The notes: generated by a model from the sequence alone, not told the origin. A stretch of DNA of 64,000 nucleotides from Streptomyces sp. NBC_01788 (GCF_035917575.1 NZ_CP109090.1:6572001-6636000), one strand, 5' to 3'; counted from the stretch's first letter, positions 27,326 to 36,604 are shown. Numbers and translations: made by a program.

Positions 27326-27339
27326 TGGGAGCGATTCCA
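27326..27339. promoter_or_regulatory. CebR operator, imperfect
   Basis: TGGGAGCGATTCCA, 12 of 14 matches to the CebR box, 48 bp before the GH5 start. The 160 bp between the two boxes are unusually AT-rich for this DNA and contain the palindromes TCAAGGTCCTTGA (27190-27202) and GCCTTTAAAAGGC (27233-27245). Confidence 0.75.
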
Positions 27340-27387
27340 TCAGTCGACGCGGCCGTCACGGCGCGCCAGAGCTGCAAGGAGTCGCTC

Positions 27388-28863
27388 ATGCGACACCCCC
27401 CGCGTTCAGTCCTTTTAGGCATCGCCGGTGCGGTCGCGCTCGTCGGGAGCGTGGTCGTACCGGCGGTCACGGCGCACGGAGCCGCCCCCGCGTGCACGGT
27501 GGAGTACACCGTCACCAATCAGTGGGACGCCGGCTTCCAGGGCGACGTGAAGATCACCAACAACCAGGCTCCGCTCAGCAGTTGGAGCCTGACCTTCGAC
27601 TTCGCCGGCGGACAGAAGGTCACGCAGGGCTGGAACGCCAAGTGGTCCCAGTCCGGTACGAAGGTGACCGCCGCCAACGAGAGCTACAACGGCTCTCTCG
27701 GCACCGGCGCGAGCGTCAGCGCGGGCTTCCTCGGCTCCAAGTCGGGGAGCAACCCCGTGCCGACGACGTTCAAGCTCAACGGCACCACCTGCAACGTCGA
27801 CCCGGGCCCGTCCACACCGCCGACGGACCCGCCGCCGACCGGTGACGGCAAGGCACCCGCCCTGCACGTCTCCGGCAGCAAGCTGGTCGACGCCGCCGGG
27901 AACAACCGCCGGCTGCTCGGCGTCAACCGCTCCGGCGGCGAGTTCATGTGCGTCCAGGGCTACGGCATCTGGGACGGCCCCGTGGACGACGCCGCGATCA
28001 AGGCGATCGCCGACTGGAAGGCGAACGCCGTCCGTATCCCGCTCAACGAGGAGTGCTGGCTGGGTCTTTCCAACATCAAGCCCGAGTACGCGGGCGCCAA
28101 CTACATCAACGCGGTCAAGGAGCTGGTGGCCCGCGTCGAGGCGCGCGGCATGACCCCGATCGTCGAACTGCACTGGACCTACGGCCAGTACACCGGCAAC
28201 TCGGCGGGCTGCTCCGACGTGCACGCCACCTGCCAGAAGCCGATGCCCGACGCCCAGTACACGCCGTCGTTCTGGTCCTCGGTCGCCAGTACCTTCAAGG
28301 GTGACCAGGCCGTAGTCTTCGACCTGTTCAACGAGCCCTATCCGGACCGGGCGACCTCCAGCCTCACGGACGCCTGGAAGTGCTGGCGCGACGGCGGCAC
28401 CTGCCCCGGCATCGGGTACAAGGTCGCCGGCATGCAGAGCCTGGTCGACGCGATCCGCGGCGCCGGGGCGAAGAACGTCGTCCTCGCCGGCGGTCTCGCG
28501 TACTCCAACGACCTCGGCCAGTGGCTCACCTACCGGCCCAGCGACCCGGCGGGCAATCTGGGCGCCTCCTACCACGTCTACAACTTCAACACCTGTTCCA
28601 GCGCGAGCTGCTGGAACTCCACCCTCGTCCCGGTCGCGGCCCAGGTGCCGCTGGTGGCCGGGGAGATCGGCGAGAACACCTGCTCGCACGGGTTCATCGA
28701 CCAGGTCATGAAGTGGTTCGACGACCGTGGCCTGTCCTATCTGGGCTGGACCTGGAACACCTGGGACTGCTCCTCCGGGCCGTCCCTGATCTCCGCCTTC
28801 GACGGCACGCCCACGGCGTTCGGCGCCGGGCTGCGCGACCATCTGCGCGCCCTGAGTCCCTGA
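27388..28863 (+). CDS. Secreted GH5 endoglucanase with N-terminal CBM2
   Basis: 491 residues. Signal peptide MRHPPRSVLLGIAGAVALVG, cleaved near THGAAPA; CBM2 (CTVEYTVTNQWDAGFQGDVK ... TTCNV); a short Pro/Thr linker (PSTPPTDPPPT); then a GH5 TIM barrel. Acid/base Glu is in FDLFNEPYP, the nucleophile Glu in LVAGEIGEN, and NAVRIPLNEECW is a conserved strand. Acts on internal bonds of cellulose. ATG 27388 with CAAGGAG upstream. Divergent from GH48 and 88 bp upstream of GH6, so GH5-GH6 is probably one transcript under the imperfect CebR box. Confidence 0.94.
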   Translation: MRHPPRSVLLGIAGAVALVGSVVVPAVTAHGAAPACTVEYTVTNQWDAGFQGDVKITNNQAPLSSWSLTFDFAGGQKVTQGWNAKWSQSGTKVTAANESYNGSLGTGASVSAGFLGSKSGSNPVPTTFKLNGTTCNVDPGPSTPPTDPPPTGDGKAPALHVSGSKLVDAAGNNRRLLGVNRSGGEFMCVQGYGIWDGPVDDAAIKAIADWKANAVRIPLNEECWLGLSNIKPEYAGANYINAVKELVARVEARGMTPIVELHWTYGQYTGNSAGCSDVHATCQKPMPDAQYTPSFWSSVASTFKGDQAVVFDLFNEPYPDRATSSLTDAWKCWRDGGTCPGIGYKVAGMQSLVDAIRGAGAKNVVLAGGLAYSNDLGQWLTYRPSDPAGNLGASYHVYNFNTCSSASCWNSTLVPVAAQVPLVAGEIGENTCSHGFIDQVMKWFDDRGLSYLGWTWNTWDCSSGPSLISAFDGTPTAFGAGLRDHLRALSP

Positions 28864-28951
28864 GCCCCTCTCCGCGAGCCCCAGTCCGCACGTCCCTGTC
28901 CGAAATCCCGTAACCGCACATCAGGTTCGACAGAAGGAGCAAGTCGCACTC

Positions 28952-30670
28952 ATGAGCCGCACCAGAACATCGATACTCGCCGCCATGGCACTGGTGGCCG
29001 GGGCGACGGGAACGGCGCTGACCGCCGCACCCGCCAGCGCCGCGGTCCCCTGTACCGTCGACTACAAGGTCAACCAGTGGGACAGCGGCTTCACCGCCGA
29101 TGTCACCGTCAAGAACAACGGCGCCGCCAAGTCGAGTTGGTCCCTGAAGTGGACCTACGCCGGTAACCAGAAGGTCACCAGCGCCTGGAACGCGAAGGTC
29201 AGCCAGAGCGGTGCCAACGTCACCGCGGCCAACGAGACCTACAACGCCAGCCTCCCGACGGGCGGCTCCGTCAACTTCGGCTTCCAGGGCACCTACAGCG
29301 GCACCAACGCGATCCCGGCCTCCTTCAGCCTCGACGGCGTCACCTGCAACGTCGACAACGGCGGCGGCGACCCGGGTGGCGGCGACCCGGGTGGCGGCAA
29401 CCCCGGCGGCGGCAACGGAAGCCGCGTCGACAACCCGTACGCCGGCGCCAAGGTGTACGTGAACCCGGAGTGGTCCAAGAAGGCCGCCGCCGAGCCCGGC
29501 GGCACCAGGGTCTCCAACCAGCCCACCGGCGTCTGGCTCGACCGCATCGCCGCGATCAACGGCGTGAACGGCGGCATGGGCCTGCGCGCCCACCTCGACG
29601 AGGCCCTGAAGCAGAAGGGCACCGGCGAAGAGGTCATCCAGGTCGTCGTGTACGACCTGCCGGGACGCGACTGCGCGGCCCTCGCCTCCAACGGCGAGCT
29701 CGGCCCGACGGAGATCGACAAGTACAAGTCGCAGTTCATCGACCCGATCGCGGCCATCCTCGGTGACTCCAAGTACTCCTCGCTGCGGATCGTCACCACC
29801 ATCGAGATCGACTCGCTGCCGAACCTGGTCACCAACACCAGCGGCCGCGCCACCGCCACACCGCAGTGCGACACCATGAAGGCCAACGGCAACTACGTCA
29901 AGGGCGTCGGCTACGCGCTCGCCAAGCTCGGCAAGATCGCGAACGTCTACAACTACATCGACGCCGGGCACCACGGCTGGATCGGCTGGGACGACAACTT
30001 CGGCCCGTCGGCCGACATCTTCAAGCAGGCGGCCACCAGTGAGGGCGCGTCCGTCAACGACGTGACCGGCTTCATCACCAACACGGCCAACTACAGCGCC
30101 CTGAAGGAGAACAACTTCTCCATCACCGACCAGGTCAACGGCGTCTCGGTACGCCAGTCCAAGTGGGTGGACTGGAACCAGTACGTCGACGAGCTGTCGT
30201 TCGCGCAGGCCTTCCGCAACAAGCTCGTCTCGGTCGGCTTCAACTCCAACATCGGCATGCTGATCGACACCTCCAGGAACGGCTGGGGCGGATCGGCGCG
30301 TCCGGCCGGTCCGGGTGCCAAGACCAGCGTGGACACCTACGTCGACGGCGGGCGCTACGACCGGCGCATCAACACGGGCAACTGGTGCAACCAGGCGGGA
30401 GCCGGTCTCGGCGAGCGTCCGAAGGCCGCGCCGGCCACGGGCATCGACGCCTACGTGTGGATGAAGCCTCCGGGGGAGTCCGACGGTTCCAGCTCGGCCA
30501 TCGCGAACGACGAGGGCAAGGGCTTCGACCGCATGTGCGACCCGACCTACGGGGGCAACCCCCGCAACAACAACAGCATGTCGGGCGCGCTGCCGAACGC
30601 TCCGGTCTCCGGGCACTGGTTCTCCGCCCAGTTCCAGGAGCTGATGAAGAACGCCTACCCGGCGCTGTAG
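28952..30670 (+). CDS. Secreted GH6 cellobiohydrolase with N-terminal CBM2
   Basis: 572 residues. Signal peptide MSRTRTSILAAMALVAGATG, cleaved near ASAAVP; CBM2 (CTVDYKVNQWDSGFTADVTV); Gly/Asp linker (GGGDPGGGDPGGGNPGGG); then GH6 (VVYDLPGRDCAALASNGE with the conserved YDLPxRDC; NYIDAGHHGWIGW; DTSRNGWGG; YVWMKPPGESDG). GH6 exo-cellulases release cellobiose from non-reducing ends and complement the GH48 enzyme. Start ATG with GAAGGAG. No CebR box in the 88-bp gap before it, so it probably relies on the GH5 promoter. A 16-bp-stem terminator follows. Confidence 0.95.
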   Translation: MSRTRTSILAAMALVAGATGTALTAAPASAAVPCTVDYKVNQWDSGFTADVTVKNNGAAKSSWSLKWTYAGNQKVTSAWNAKVSQSGANVTAANETYNASLPTGGSVNFGFQGTYSGTNAIPASFSLDGVTCNVDNGGGDPGGGDPGGGNPGGGNGSRVDNPYAGAKVYVNPEWSKKAAAEPGGTRVSNQPTGVWLDRIAAINGVNGGMGLRAHLDEALKQKGTGEEVIQVVVYDLPGRDCAALASNGELGPTEIDKYKSQFIDPIAAILGDSKYSSLRIVTTIEIDSLPNLVTNTSGRATATPQCDTMKANGNYVKGVGYALAKLGKIANVYNYIDAGHHGWIGWDDNFGPSADIFKQAATSEGASVNDVTGFITNTANYSALKENNFSITDQVNGVSVRQSKWVDWNQYVDELSFAQAFRNKLVSVGFNSNIGMLIDTSRNGWGGSARPAGPGAKTSVDTYVDGGRYDRRINTGNWCNQAGAGLGERPKAAPATGIDAYVWMKPPGESDGSSSAIANDEGKGFDRMCDPTYGGNPRNNNSMSGALPNAPVSGHWFSAQFQELMKNAYPAL

Positions 30671-30692
30671 TGACCCGCTCATGAGCCGGTGA

Positions 30693-30729
30693 TCCGCCGG
30701 GGCCGGCCCTGTCGGCCGGCCCCGGCGGA
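30693..30729 (+). terminator. Terminator of the GH5-GH6 unit
   Basis: Perfect 16-bp stem TCCGCCGGGGCCGGCC with its complement at 30714-30729 and a five-base loop. Confidence 0.85.
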
Positions 30730-30895
30730 CGGCTCCTCCCCGCGGCCGGGGGGCACCTGCCCCCCGGCCGTACCTTCACGTCCGGCTCCTTGCCGTCCTT
30801 CCTCTGCCGTCGCTTTTGCGGCGTCGGCAACAGGAGTGGCCCTCTCCCGGTGCGTCTGCGCAGGCTGACCGCACCCGACGAGAGAGGCTGATCGC

Positions 30896-31816
30896 ATGGC
30901 GCACCTACCCCACGCACACCCCGACCACCAGGAGGCCCACCCCGGCGGACACGGCCATCACGGCCACGGTCCGGGCGACATCGACTGGGCCGTCATGGCT
31001 CCGCTCCTCGAGGCCCAGGCGGAGCTGTTCACGCCCCTGTACGGGACGGTCATGGCGTGGCTGAGGGAGAAGGCGCCCGAGCCCGGCCTGATCGTCGACG
31101 CCGGCAGCGGGCCGGGCGTGGTCTCCTGCCTCTTCGCCGAGGCGTTCCCGGGCGCGCGGGTCGTCGCGGTGGACGGCTCCGATCCGCTCCTCGAGCGGGC
31201 CCGGGCCCGCGCGGCCCGCCTCGGTCTGGCCGACCGGCTCGGCACGCTCACCGGTGAACTGCCCGGTGTGCTGGACGAGTTGGAGTATCCGGCGGATCTG
31301 CTGTGGGCCGGCAACAGCCTCCACCACCTGGGCGACCAGCGGGCCGCCCTCGCCGCGTTCGCCGAGCGGCTGGCGCCCGGCGGCACGCTCGCCCTGCTGG
31401 AGGGCGGCCTGCCCGCCCGGTTCCTGGCCCGTGACATCGGCATCGGCCGGCCGGGCCTGCAGGCCCGGATCGACGTGGTGCAGGAGGACTGGTTCTCGCG
31501 CATGCGGGCCGAACTGCCGGGCTCGGTCGCCGAGACCGAGGACTGGCCGGCGCTGCTGGCGTCCGCGGTCCTCGAGCCGACCGGCACCCGCAGCTTCCTG
31601 CTCGACCTGCCCGCGCCGGTCTCCGACCAGGCCCGCGCCTATGTCGCCGCCGAACTGAACCGGCTCCGCGAGGCCCTGGACGGCGGCATCACCGCCGAGG
31701 ACCGCGCCACCCTCGACCGCCTCCTCGACCCCGACGACGAGGCGAGCGTGCACCGCAGGAGCGACCTCTTCGTGCTCAAGGCGTACACGGTGTACACGGC
31801 GGTACGGGCCGCCTGA
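30896..31816 (+). CDS. SAM-dependent methyltransferase with His-rich N-terminus
   Basis: 306 residues. The first 27 residues hold ten histidines (HLPHAHPDHQEAHPGGHGHH), a likely metal-binding tail. The rest is a class I methyltransferase: LIVDAGSGPGVVSCLFAEAF (motif I), VVAVDGSDPLLERA (motif II), and LLWAGNSLHHLGD followed by LAPGGTLALLEGG. Substrate unknown. ATG 30896 with GAGAGG upstream. Own transcription unit between two strong terminators. The His tail might serve zinc, nickel or copper sensing or storage (inference only). Confidence 0.85.
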   Translation: MAHLPHAHPDHQEAHPGGHGHHGHGPGDIDWAVMAPLLEAQAELFTPLYGTVMAWLREKAPEPGLIVDAGSGPGVVSCLFAEAFPGARVVAVDGSDPLLERARARAARLGLADRLGTLTGELPGVLDELEYPADLLWAGNSLHHLGDQRAALAAFAERLAPGGTLALLEGGLPARFLARDIGIGRPGLQARIDVVQEDWFSRMRAELPGSVAETEDWPALLASAVLEPTGTRSFLLDLPAPVSDQARAYVAAELNRLREALDGGITAEDRATLDRLLDPDDEASVHRRSDLFVLKAYTVYTAVRAA

Positions 31817-31822
31817 GCAACA

Positions 31823-31873
31823 GGGGCCCGGCAACCGCGCGCGACACAGTGTCACCGCGCGCTGCCGGGCCCC
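31823..31873. terminator. Convergent terminator
   Basis: GGGGCCCGGCA (31823-31833) pairs with TGCCGGGCCCC (31863-31873); an inner GCGCGC pair extends the stem. Lies between the methyltransferase and the chitosanase. Confidence 0.75.
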
Positions 31874-31883
31874 GGCCACAGTC

Positions 31884-32579
31884 CTAGTCGGCGGCGACGA
31901 ACTCCTTCGCCAGCCTCTCGCCCAGGGCGACCGCCGCGCTGTGGCTCTCGATCGGCGAGACCCGGGAGTTCTTGAACAGGATGTAGGTCACTCCGGAGTT
32001 CACGCCTCCGGTGGCCGGGTCCGGGTTGATGCCGAGGGCCTTGGCGGTGGCGTACGAGGCCTCGCCGATGATCTCCGAGGGGCCGGTGTCGCCGACCACC
32101 GCGTACTCGACCCGGTCGCCGTGGATCACGGCCACCACGCCGCCGCCCCTGATGCCGGCCGCGGCGTAGTCCCAGATGGCGCTCGCGCTCGGCACCACCA
32201 CGTACGGCAGCGACTCCGCCTCCAGCGGCCGGCCGTCGGACCGGTGGAAGGCCGTGTCGTCGTGGAACCAGGGATCGGCGGTCTCGTTGCAGTGGGTGGT
32301 GCGCACGCCGTCGCAGTCGATGTCCATGTCGGCCTTCCAGAACACCACGCCGTTCCCGCCGCACACCGGGACCGTGGCCGGAGCCCCCTCGTCCGTGCGG
32401 TACTTGCCGTGGGAGATCTGCCGGCAGGTCGTCACCTTGGCGAGCAGCTCGGCGGCGCCGACCGAGCCTTCCCTGGTGGGCCGCGGTTCCCCGCCGCCGG
32501 AGGCGTGTGCGGGGGCCGTTCCGGTGGCGAGCAGGGCGGCACTCAGAGCCGCGGCGAGGGGAGGTCTTCGTATGTGCAC
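31884..32579 (-). CDS. Secreted GH75 chitosanase
   Basis: 231 residues. Signal peptide MHIRRPPLAAALSAALLATG, cleaved near AHASGGG. The mature part matches GH75: VFWKADMDIDCDGV, LPYVVVPSASAIWDYAAAGI, EYAVVGDTGPSEIIGEASYA and SGVTYILF; Asp and Glu residues in the WKADMDIDCDG and IIGEASYA segments are the expected catalytic acids. Hydrolyses chitosan. A perfect palindromic operator (AGGAAAGTTTCCT) is 18 bp upstream of the ATG at 32579, so the gene is probably repressed until chitosan is present. Confidence 0.88.
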   Translation of the reverse strand: MHIRRPPLAAALSAALLATGTAPAHASGGGEPRPTREGSVGAAELLAKVTTCRQISHGKYRTDEGAPATVPVCGGNGVVFWKADMDIDCDGVRTTHCNETADPWFHDDTAFHRSDGRPLEAESLPYVVVPSASAIWDYAAAGIRGGGVVAVIHGDRVEYAVVGDTGPSEIIGEASYATAKALGINPDPATGGVNSGVTYILFKNSRVSPIESHSAAVALGERLAKEFVAAD

Positions 32580-32597
32580 GGGGGAGACCCTTCTGTC

Positions 32598-32610
32598 AGG
32601 AAAGTTTCCT
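32598..32610. promoter_or_regulatory. CsnR-box-like operator before the chitosanase
   Basis: AGGAAAGTTTCCT, a perfect 13-bp palindrome. As I recall it, this matches the operator of chitosanase genes bound by the ROK repressor CsnR in Streptomyces. Position just upstream of the ribosome-binding region would block transcription. Confidence 0.6.
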
Positions 32611-32698
32611 TACATGTGGCGCGTCCCGATGGCGACGACGCGCGGCGCGTCCCGGAACCGCCGGGCGGCGGACCGGGACGCACCGCGCCCGGTGAGGA

Positions 32699-33535
32699 TC
32701 AGACCACGTCGAACTTCGCCGGGTCCGGGCCCAGGCGCCGGTCCTCGTTCAGGGCGCTGATCGCCCCGAGGTCCTCGTCGTCCAGGCTGAAGCCGAAGAC
32801 GTCGATGTTCTCCCGGATCCGGGAGGGGGTCACCGACTTCGGGATCACGATGTTGCCGAGCTGGAGGTGCCAGCGCAGCACGATCTGGGCGGGCGTGCGG
32901 TTGTGCTTCTGCGCGATCGCCACGATCGCCGGAACCTCCAGCAGGCCCTTGCCCTGGCCGAGCGGGGACCAGGCCTCGGTGGCGATGCCCTGCTCCGCGT
33001 GGTATTCGCGGGCGGCGTGCTGCTGGAGGTGCGGGTGCAGTTCGATCTGGTTGACCGCCGGGATCACCGAGGTCTCGGCGATCAGGCGCTCCAGGTGCTC
33101 GGGAAGGAAGTTGGAGGTGCCGATCGCCCGGACGCGCCCGTCGGCGAGCAGCTCCTCGAACGCCTTGTAGGAGTCGACGAACTTCCCCCGGGCCGGCGTC
33201 GGCCAGTGGATCAGGTACAGGTCCACGTACTCCAGGCCGAGCTTGGCGAGCGATGCGTCGAAGGCGCGCAGCGTGGAGTCGTACCCGTGCTCGCTGTTCC
33301 AGAGCTTGGTGGTGACGAAGACCTCCTCGCGGGGGACCCCGGAGGCGGCGATGGCCTTGCCGGTGCCCTCCTCGTTGCCGTAGATCGCCGCAGTGTCGAT
33401 GCTTCGGTACCCGGCCTCCAATGCCGTGGCGACGGCCCGCTCCGCCTCGTCGTCCGGCACCTGCCAGACTCCGAAGCCCAGCTGGGGCATCTCGACGCCG
33501 TTGTTGAGGATGATCGGGGGGACCTTGCTGCTCAC
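32699..33535 (-). CDS. Aldo/keto reductase
   Basis: 278 residues, a 2,5-diketogluconate-reductase-like AKR. The catalytic tetrad is visible: Asp and Tyr in SIDTAAIYGNE, Lys in VTTKLWNSE, His in DLYLIHWP. NADPH contacts are in VIPKSVTPSRIREN. Reduces aldehydes or ketones, substrate unknown. ATG 33535. Same direction as the acyl-CoA ligase upstream, with a 119-bp gap and no clear terminator. Confidence 0.93.
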   Translation of the reverse strand: MSSKVPPIILNNGVEMPQLGFGVWQVPDDEAERAVATALEAGYRSIDTAAIYGNEEGTGKAIAASGVPREEVFVTTKLWNSEHGYDSTLRAFDASLAKLGLEYVDLYLIHWPTPARGKFVDSYKAFEELLADGRVRAIGTSNFLPEHLERLIAETSVIPAVNQIELHPHLQQHAAREYHAEQGIATEAWSPLGQGKGLLEVPAIVAIAQKHNRTPAQIVLRWHLQLGNIVIPKSVTPSRIRENIDVFGFSLDDEDLGAISALNEDRRLGPDPAKFDVV

Positions 33536-33654
33536 TGGCTTCTCGATCCTTCACTTGTCGTCCGGTGTTGCTCCCATCGTCAACGATCACGGGCCGTACC
33601 GCATTCCTGGTCGGCCGTTCCGGCCGGAACCGGCCCAGGCGGTGCGGGCCCCGC

Positions 33655-35481
33655 TCAGACCTGGTACAACGCCTCCACCTCGGCCGCGTACGCGTTCTCG
33701 ATGGCCTTGCGCTTGAGCTTCAGGGACGGGGTCAGCAGACCGTGCTCCTCGGTGAACGGCTGGGCGAGGACACGGAAGGTGCGGATCGACTCCGCCTGTG
33801 AGACCAGTGTGTTGGCGGCGACCACCGCACGGCGGACCTCGGTCTCCAGATCGGGGTCGTGCACCAGCCGGGCCGCAGGCATCCGCGGTTTTCCGCGCAT
33901 CCGGAGCCAGTGCTCGACGGCCTCCTGGTCGAGGGTGACCAGCGCGGCGACGTAGGGGCGGTCGTTGCCGACGACGATGCACTGGGAGATCAGCGGATGG
34001 TCGCGCACCCGCTCCTCCAGCAGCCCCGGCGCCACGCTCTTGCCGCCGGAGGTCACCAGGATCTCCTTCTTGCGGCCGGTGATCGTCAGATAGCCGTCCT
34101 CGTCGAGGGAACCGAGGTCGCCGGTGGCCAGCCAGCCGTCGTGCAGAGCCACGTCGGTGGCCTTCTCGTTGTTGAGGTAGCCCTGGAAGACGTTGCTGCC
34201 GCGCAGCCAGATCTCGCCGTCGTCGGCGATGTGCACGGTGGTGCCGGGGACGGGCTGCCCGACCGTGCCGTAACGGGTGAGTCCGGGCGGGTTGGCGGTG
34301 GCCGCCGCGGTGGTCTCGGTCAGCCCGTAGCCCTCGTAGATCTGCACGCCGGCGCCCGCGAAGAACAGGCCGAGCCGGCGGTCCATCGCCGAGCCGCCGG
34401 ACATCGCGTTGCGGATCCTGCCGCCCATCGCGGCGCGGACCTTGGAGTACACGAACGTGTCGAAGAACTGGTGCTGCATCCGCAGGCCGGCCGAGGGGCC
34501 CGGGCCGATGCCCCACGCCTTGGCCTCGACGGCGTCCGCGTACTTCACGGCGACCTCGACGGCCTTCTCGAACGGCCCGTCCCTGCCCTCCTTCTCCGCC
34601 TTGCGGCGGGCCGCGCCGAACACCTTCTCGAAGATGTACGGCACCGCCAGGATGAACGTCGGCCGGAACGCCTGCAGGTCGGGCAGCAGCGCGGAGGCGT
34701 TGAGCTGCGGCTGATGGCCGAAACGGACCTTGCCGCGGATCGCGGCGACCTCCACCATCCGGCCGAAGACATGGGCGAGCGGCAGGAACAGCAGCGTCGC
34801 CGCCTCGTCGCCCTTCCTGCTGTGGAACACCGGTTCCCAGCGTTCGATCACCGTGTCCGACTCGTACATGAAGTTGCCGTGCGACAGGACGCAGCCCTTG
34901 GGCCGGCCGGTGGTGCCGGAGGTGTAGATGACGGTCGCGACCGAGTCCGGGGTGACCGCTTCCCGGTGCCGGTGCACGACGGCGTCGTCGATGTGCGCGC
35001 CCGCGTCGTAGAGCCGCGGCACGATGCCGGTGTCGAGCTGCCACAGCTGGCGCAGTCGCGGCAGCCGGTCGATGACGGTGGCGATCGTCATCGCGTGCTC
35101 CTCGTGCTCCACGACCGCCGCCGTGACCTCGGCGTCGTACAGCGCCCAGAAGCACTGCTCCGCCGAGGAGGTGGGGTAGAGCGGCACCACCTGGGCGCCG
35201 ATCGTCCACAGCGCGAAGTCGAACAGCGTCCACTCGTAACGGGTACGGGACATGATCGCGACGCGGTCGCCGAAGCGGATGCCCTGGGCGAGCAGGCCCT
35301 TGGCGAGGGCCAGCACCTCGTCGCGGAACTCCGCGCAGGTCACGTCCCGCCATCTGCCGAACTCGTCCTTGCGGCCGAGCGCGATGTGGAGCGGGTCGTC
35401 CTGGGCATGCTGGAAGACGACGTCGGCCAGTCCGCCCACCGGCGGTGGCAACGTCGACGGAGGGCTGGTGAACTCGCGCAA
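33655..35481 (-). CDS. Long-chain fatty acid--CoA ligase (AMP-forming)
   Basis: 608 residues. The adenylation signature VIYTSGTTGRPKGCVLSHGN, GYGLTETTAAATANPP and the hinge region ITGRKKEILVTSGGKSVAP place it with long-chain acyl-CoA synthetases of the 600-residue bacterial type. Activates fatty acids with ATP and CoA. The family N-terminus (MREFTSPP) begins at a TTG codon (35481) with GGGAG upstream; TTG starts are uncommon but the similarity supports it. The 241-bp gap upstream, to the LysR gene, shows no clear element. Confidence 0.9.
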   Translation of the reverse strand: MREFTSPPSTLPPPVGGLADVVFQHAQDDPLHIALGRKDEFGRWRDVTCAEFRDEVLALAKGLLAQGIRFGDRVAIMSRTRYEWTLFDFALWTIGAQVVPLYPTSSAEQCFWALYDAEVTAAVVEHEEHAMTIATVIDRLPRLRQLWQLDTGIVPRLYDAGAHIDDAVVHRHREAVTPDSVATVIYTSGTTGRPKGCVLSHGNFMYESDTVIERWEPVFHSRKGDEAATLLFLPLAHVFGRMVEVAAIRGKVRFGHQPQLNASALLPDLQAFRPTFILAVPYIFEKVFGAARRKAEKEGRDGPFEKAVEVAVKYADAVEAKAWGIGPGPSAGLRMQHQFFDTFVYSKVRAAMGGRIRNAMSGGSAMDRRLGLFFAGAGVQIYEGYGLTETTAAATANPPGLTRYGTVGQPVPGTTVHIADDGEIWLRGSNVFQGYLNNEKATDVALHDGWLATGDLGSLDEDGYLTITGRKKEILVTSGGKSVAPGLLEERVRDHPLISQCIVVGNDRPYVAALVTLDQEAVEHWLRMRGKPRMPAARLVHDPDLETEVRRAVVAANTLVSQAESIRTFRVLAQPFTEEHGLLTPSLKLKRKAIENAYAAEVEALYQV

Positions 35482-35722
35482 ACCCCGCTCCCGTTCCTTG
35501 TGACGCTCCGCACAGCGCCGTGAAAGCTACCCCAGCGCGACGGGGGCGGCAGGGCCCGCGAAGGCCTCCGGCGCCCCCGCGGACGCCGGAAAATGCGCTC
35601 ACAAGGGGAAGGGTCGGACAGGTTTCCCTACGGATGAGTAAGGTTCGGTGCCGCTTTCTCCACCGAATCTGTACTGCCCGCTTACGGCCCTCGGGGCGGG
35701 CAGGCCCGGGGAGGGGCGCGTT

Positions 35723-36604
35723 TCAGCCGACGCCGTGCCGGTGGAGGCGGTCGCCGCTGGAGAGGATGGCCGTGGCCAGGGCGTCGGCCGCGTGGTGGGG
35801 GGTGTCGTGGCGGCGGCCGTGGACGAGGACGAAGTCGACGCCGCCCAGTTCCGGCAGGCCCGCGCGGTCCGGGACGCGCACCAGACCCGGCGGGATCAGG
35901 CCGCGGGAGTGGGCCATCACGCCCAGGCCCGCGCGGGCGGCGGCGATCAGGCCGTTGAGGCTGCCGCTGGTGCAGGCGACGCGCCACGGCCGGCCCTGGC
36001 GCTCCAGGGCCTCCAGGGCGAGGGCGCGGGAGATGCCGGGCGGCGGGTAGACGATGAGCGGCACCGGCCGGTCGGGGTCCAGGCGCAGCCGTTCGGCGCC
36101 GATCCAGACCATGCGGTCGTGCCAGACCGGTTCGCCGGCCGGATCCTCGGGGCGCCGCTTGGCCAGCACCAGGTCCAGCTTCCCGGCGGCGAGCTGCTCG
36201 TGCAGGATGCCCGACAGCTCCACCGTCAGCTCCAAGTCGACCTCGGGATGCTCAGAGCGGAAGCCCGCCAGGACCTCCGGCAGCCGGGTCAGCACGAAGT
36301 CCTCCGACGCGCCGAACCGCAGCCGGCCGCGTACCCGGGCGCCGGTGAAGAACGCCGTCGCCTGCTCGTGCACCTGGAGGATCCGGCGCGCGAAGCCCAG
36401 CATGGCCTCGCCGTCCTCGGTCAGCTCCACCGAGTGGGTGTCGCGGGCGAAGAGCAGTCTGCCGGTCGCGTCCTCAAGACGGCGCACGTGCTGGCTGACG
36501 GTCGACTGACGCAGCCCGAGCCGCCGGGCCGCTCCCGTGAAGCTGAGGGTCTGGGCCACGGTGAGGAAGGTGCGCAGCTGGGCGGGGTCGTACACGAGGG
36601 CCAC
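35723..36604 (-). CDS. LysR-family transcriptional regulator
   Basis: 293 residues. The N-terminal winged helix (LRTFLTVAQTLSFTGAARRLGLRQSTVSQHVRRLE) is followed by a LysR substrate-binding domain (GRLRFGASEDFVLTRLPEVL; GLGVMAHSRGLIPPGLV). GTG start at 36604; a few codons later VYDPAQL is the usual family start region. Divergent from the bile-acid:sodium-symporter-type gene. An ATC-N9-GAT motif just upstream of its start fits a LysR box, implying autoregulation and control of the transporter. Confidence 0.92.
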   Translation of the reverse strand: MALVYDPAQLRTFLTVAQTLSFTGAARRLGLRQSTVSQHVRRLEDATGRLLFARDTHSVELTEDGEAMLGFARRILQVHEQATAFFTGARVRGRLRFGASEDFVLTRLPEVLAGFRSEHPEVDLELTVELSGILHEQLAAGKLDLVLAKRRPEDPAGEPVWHDRMVWIGAERLRLDPDRPVPLIVYPPPGISRALALEALERQGRPWRVACTSGSLNGLIAAARAGLGVMAHSRGLIPPGLVRVPDRAGLPELGGVDFVLVHGRRHDTPHHAADALATAILSSGDRLHRHGVG

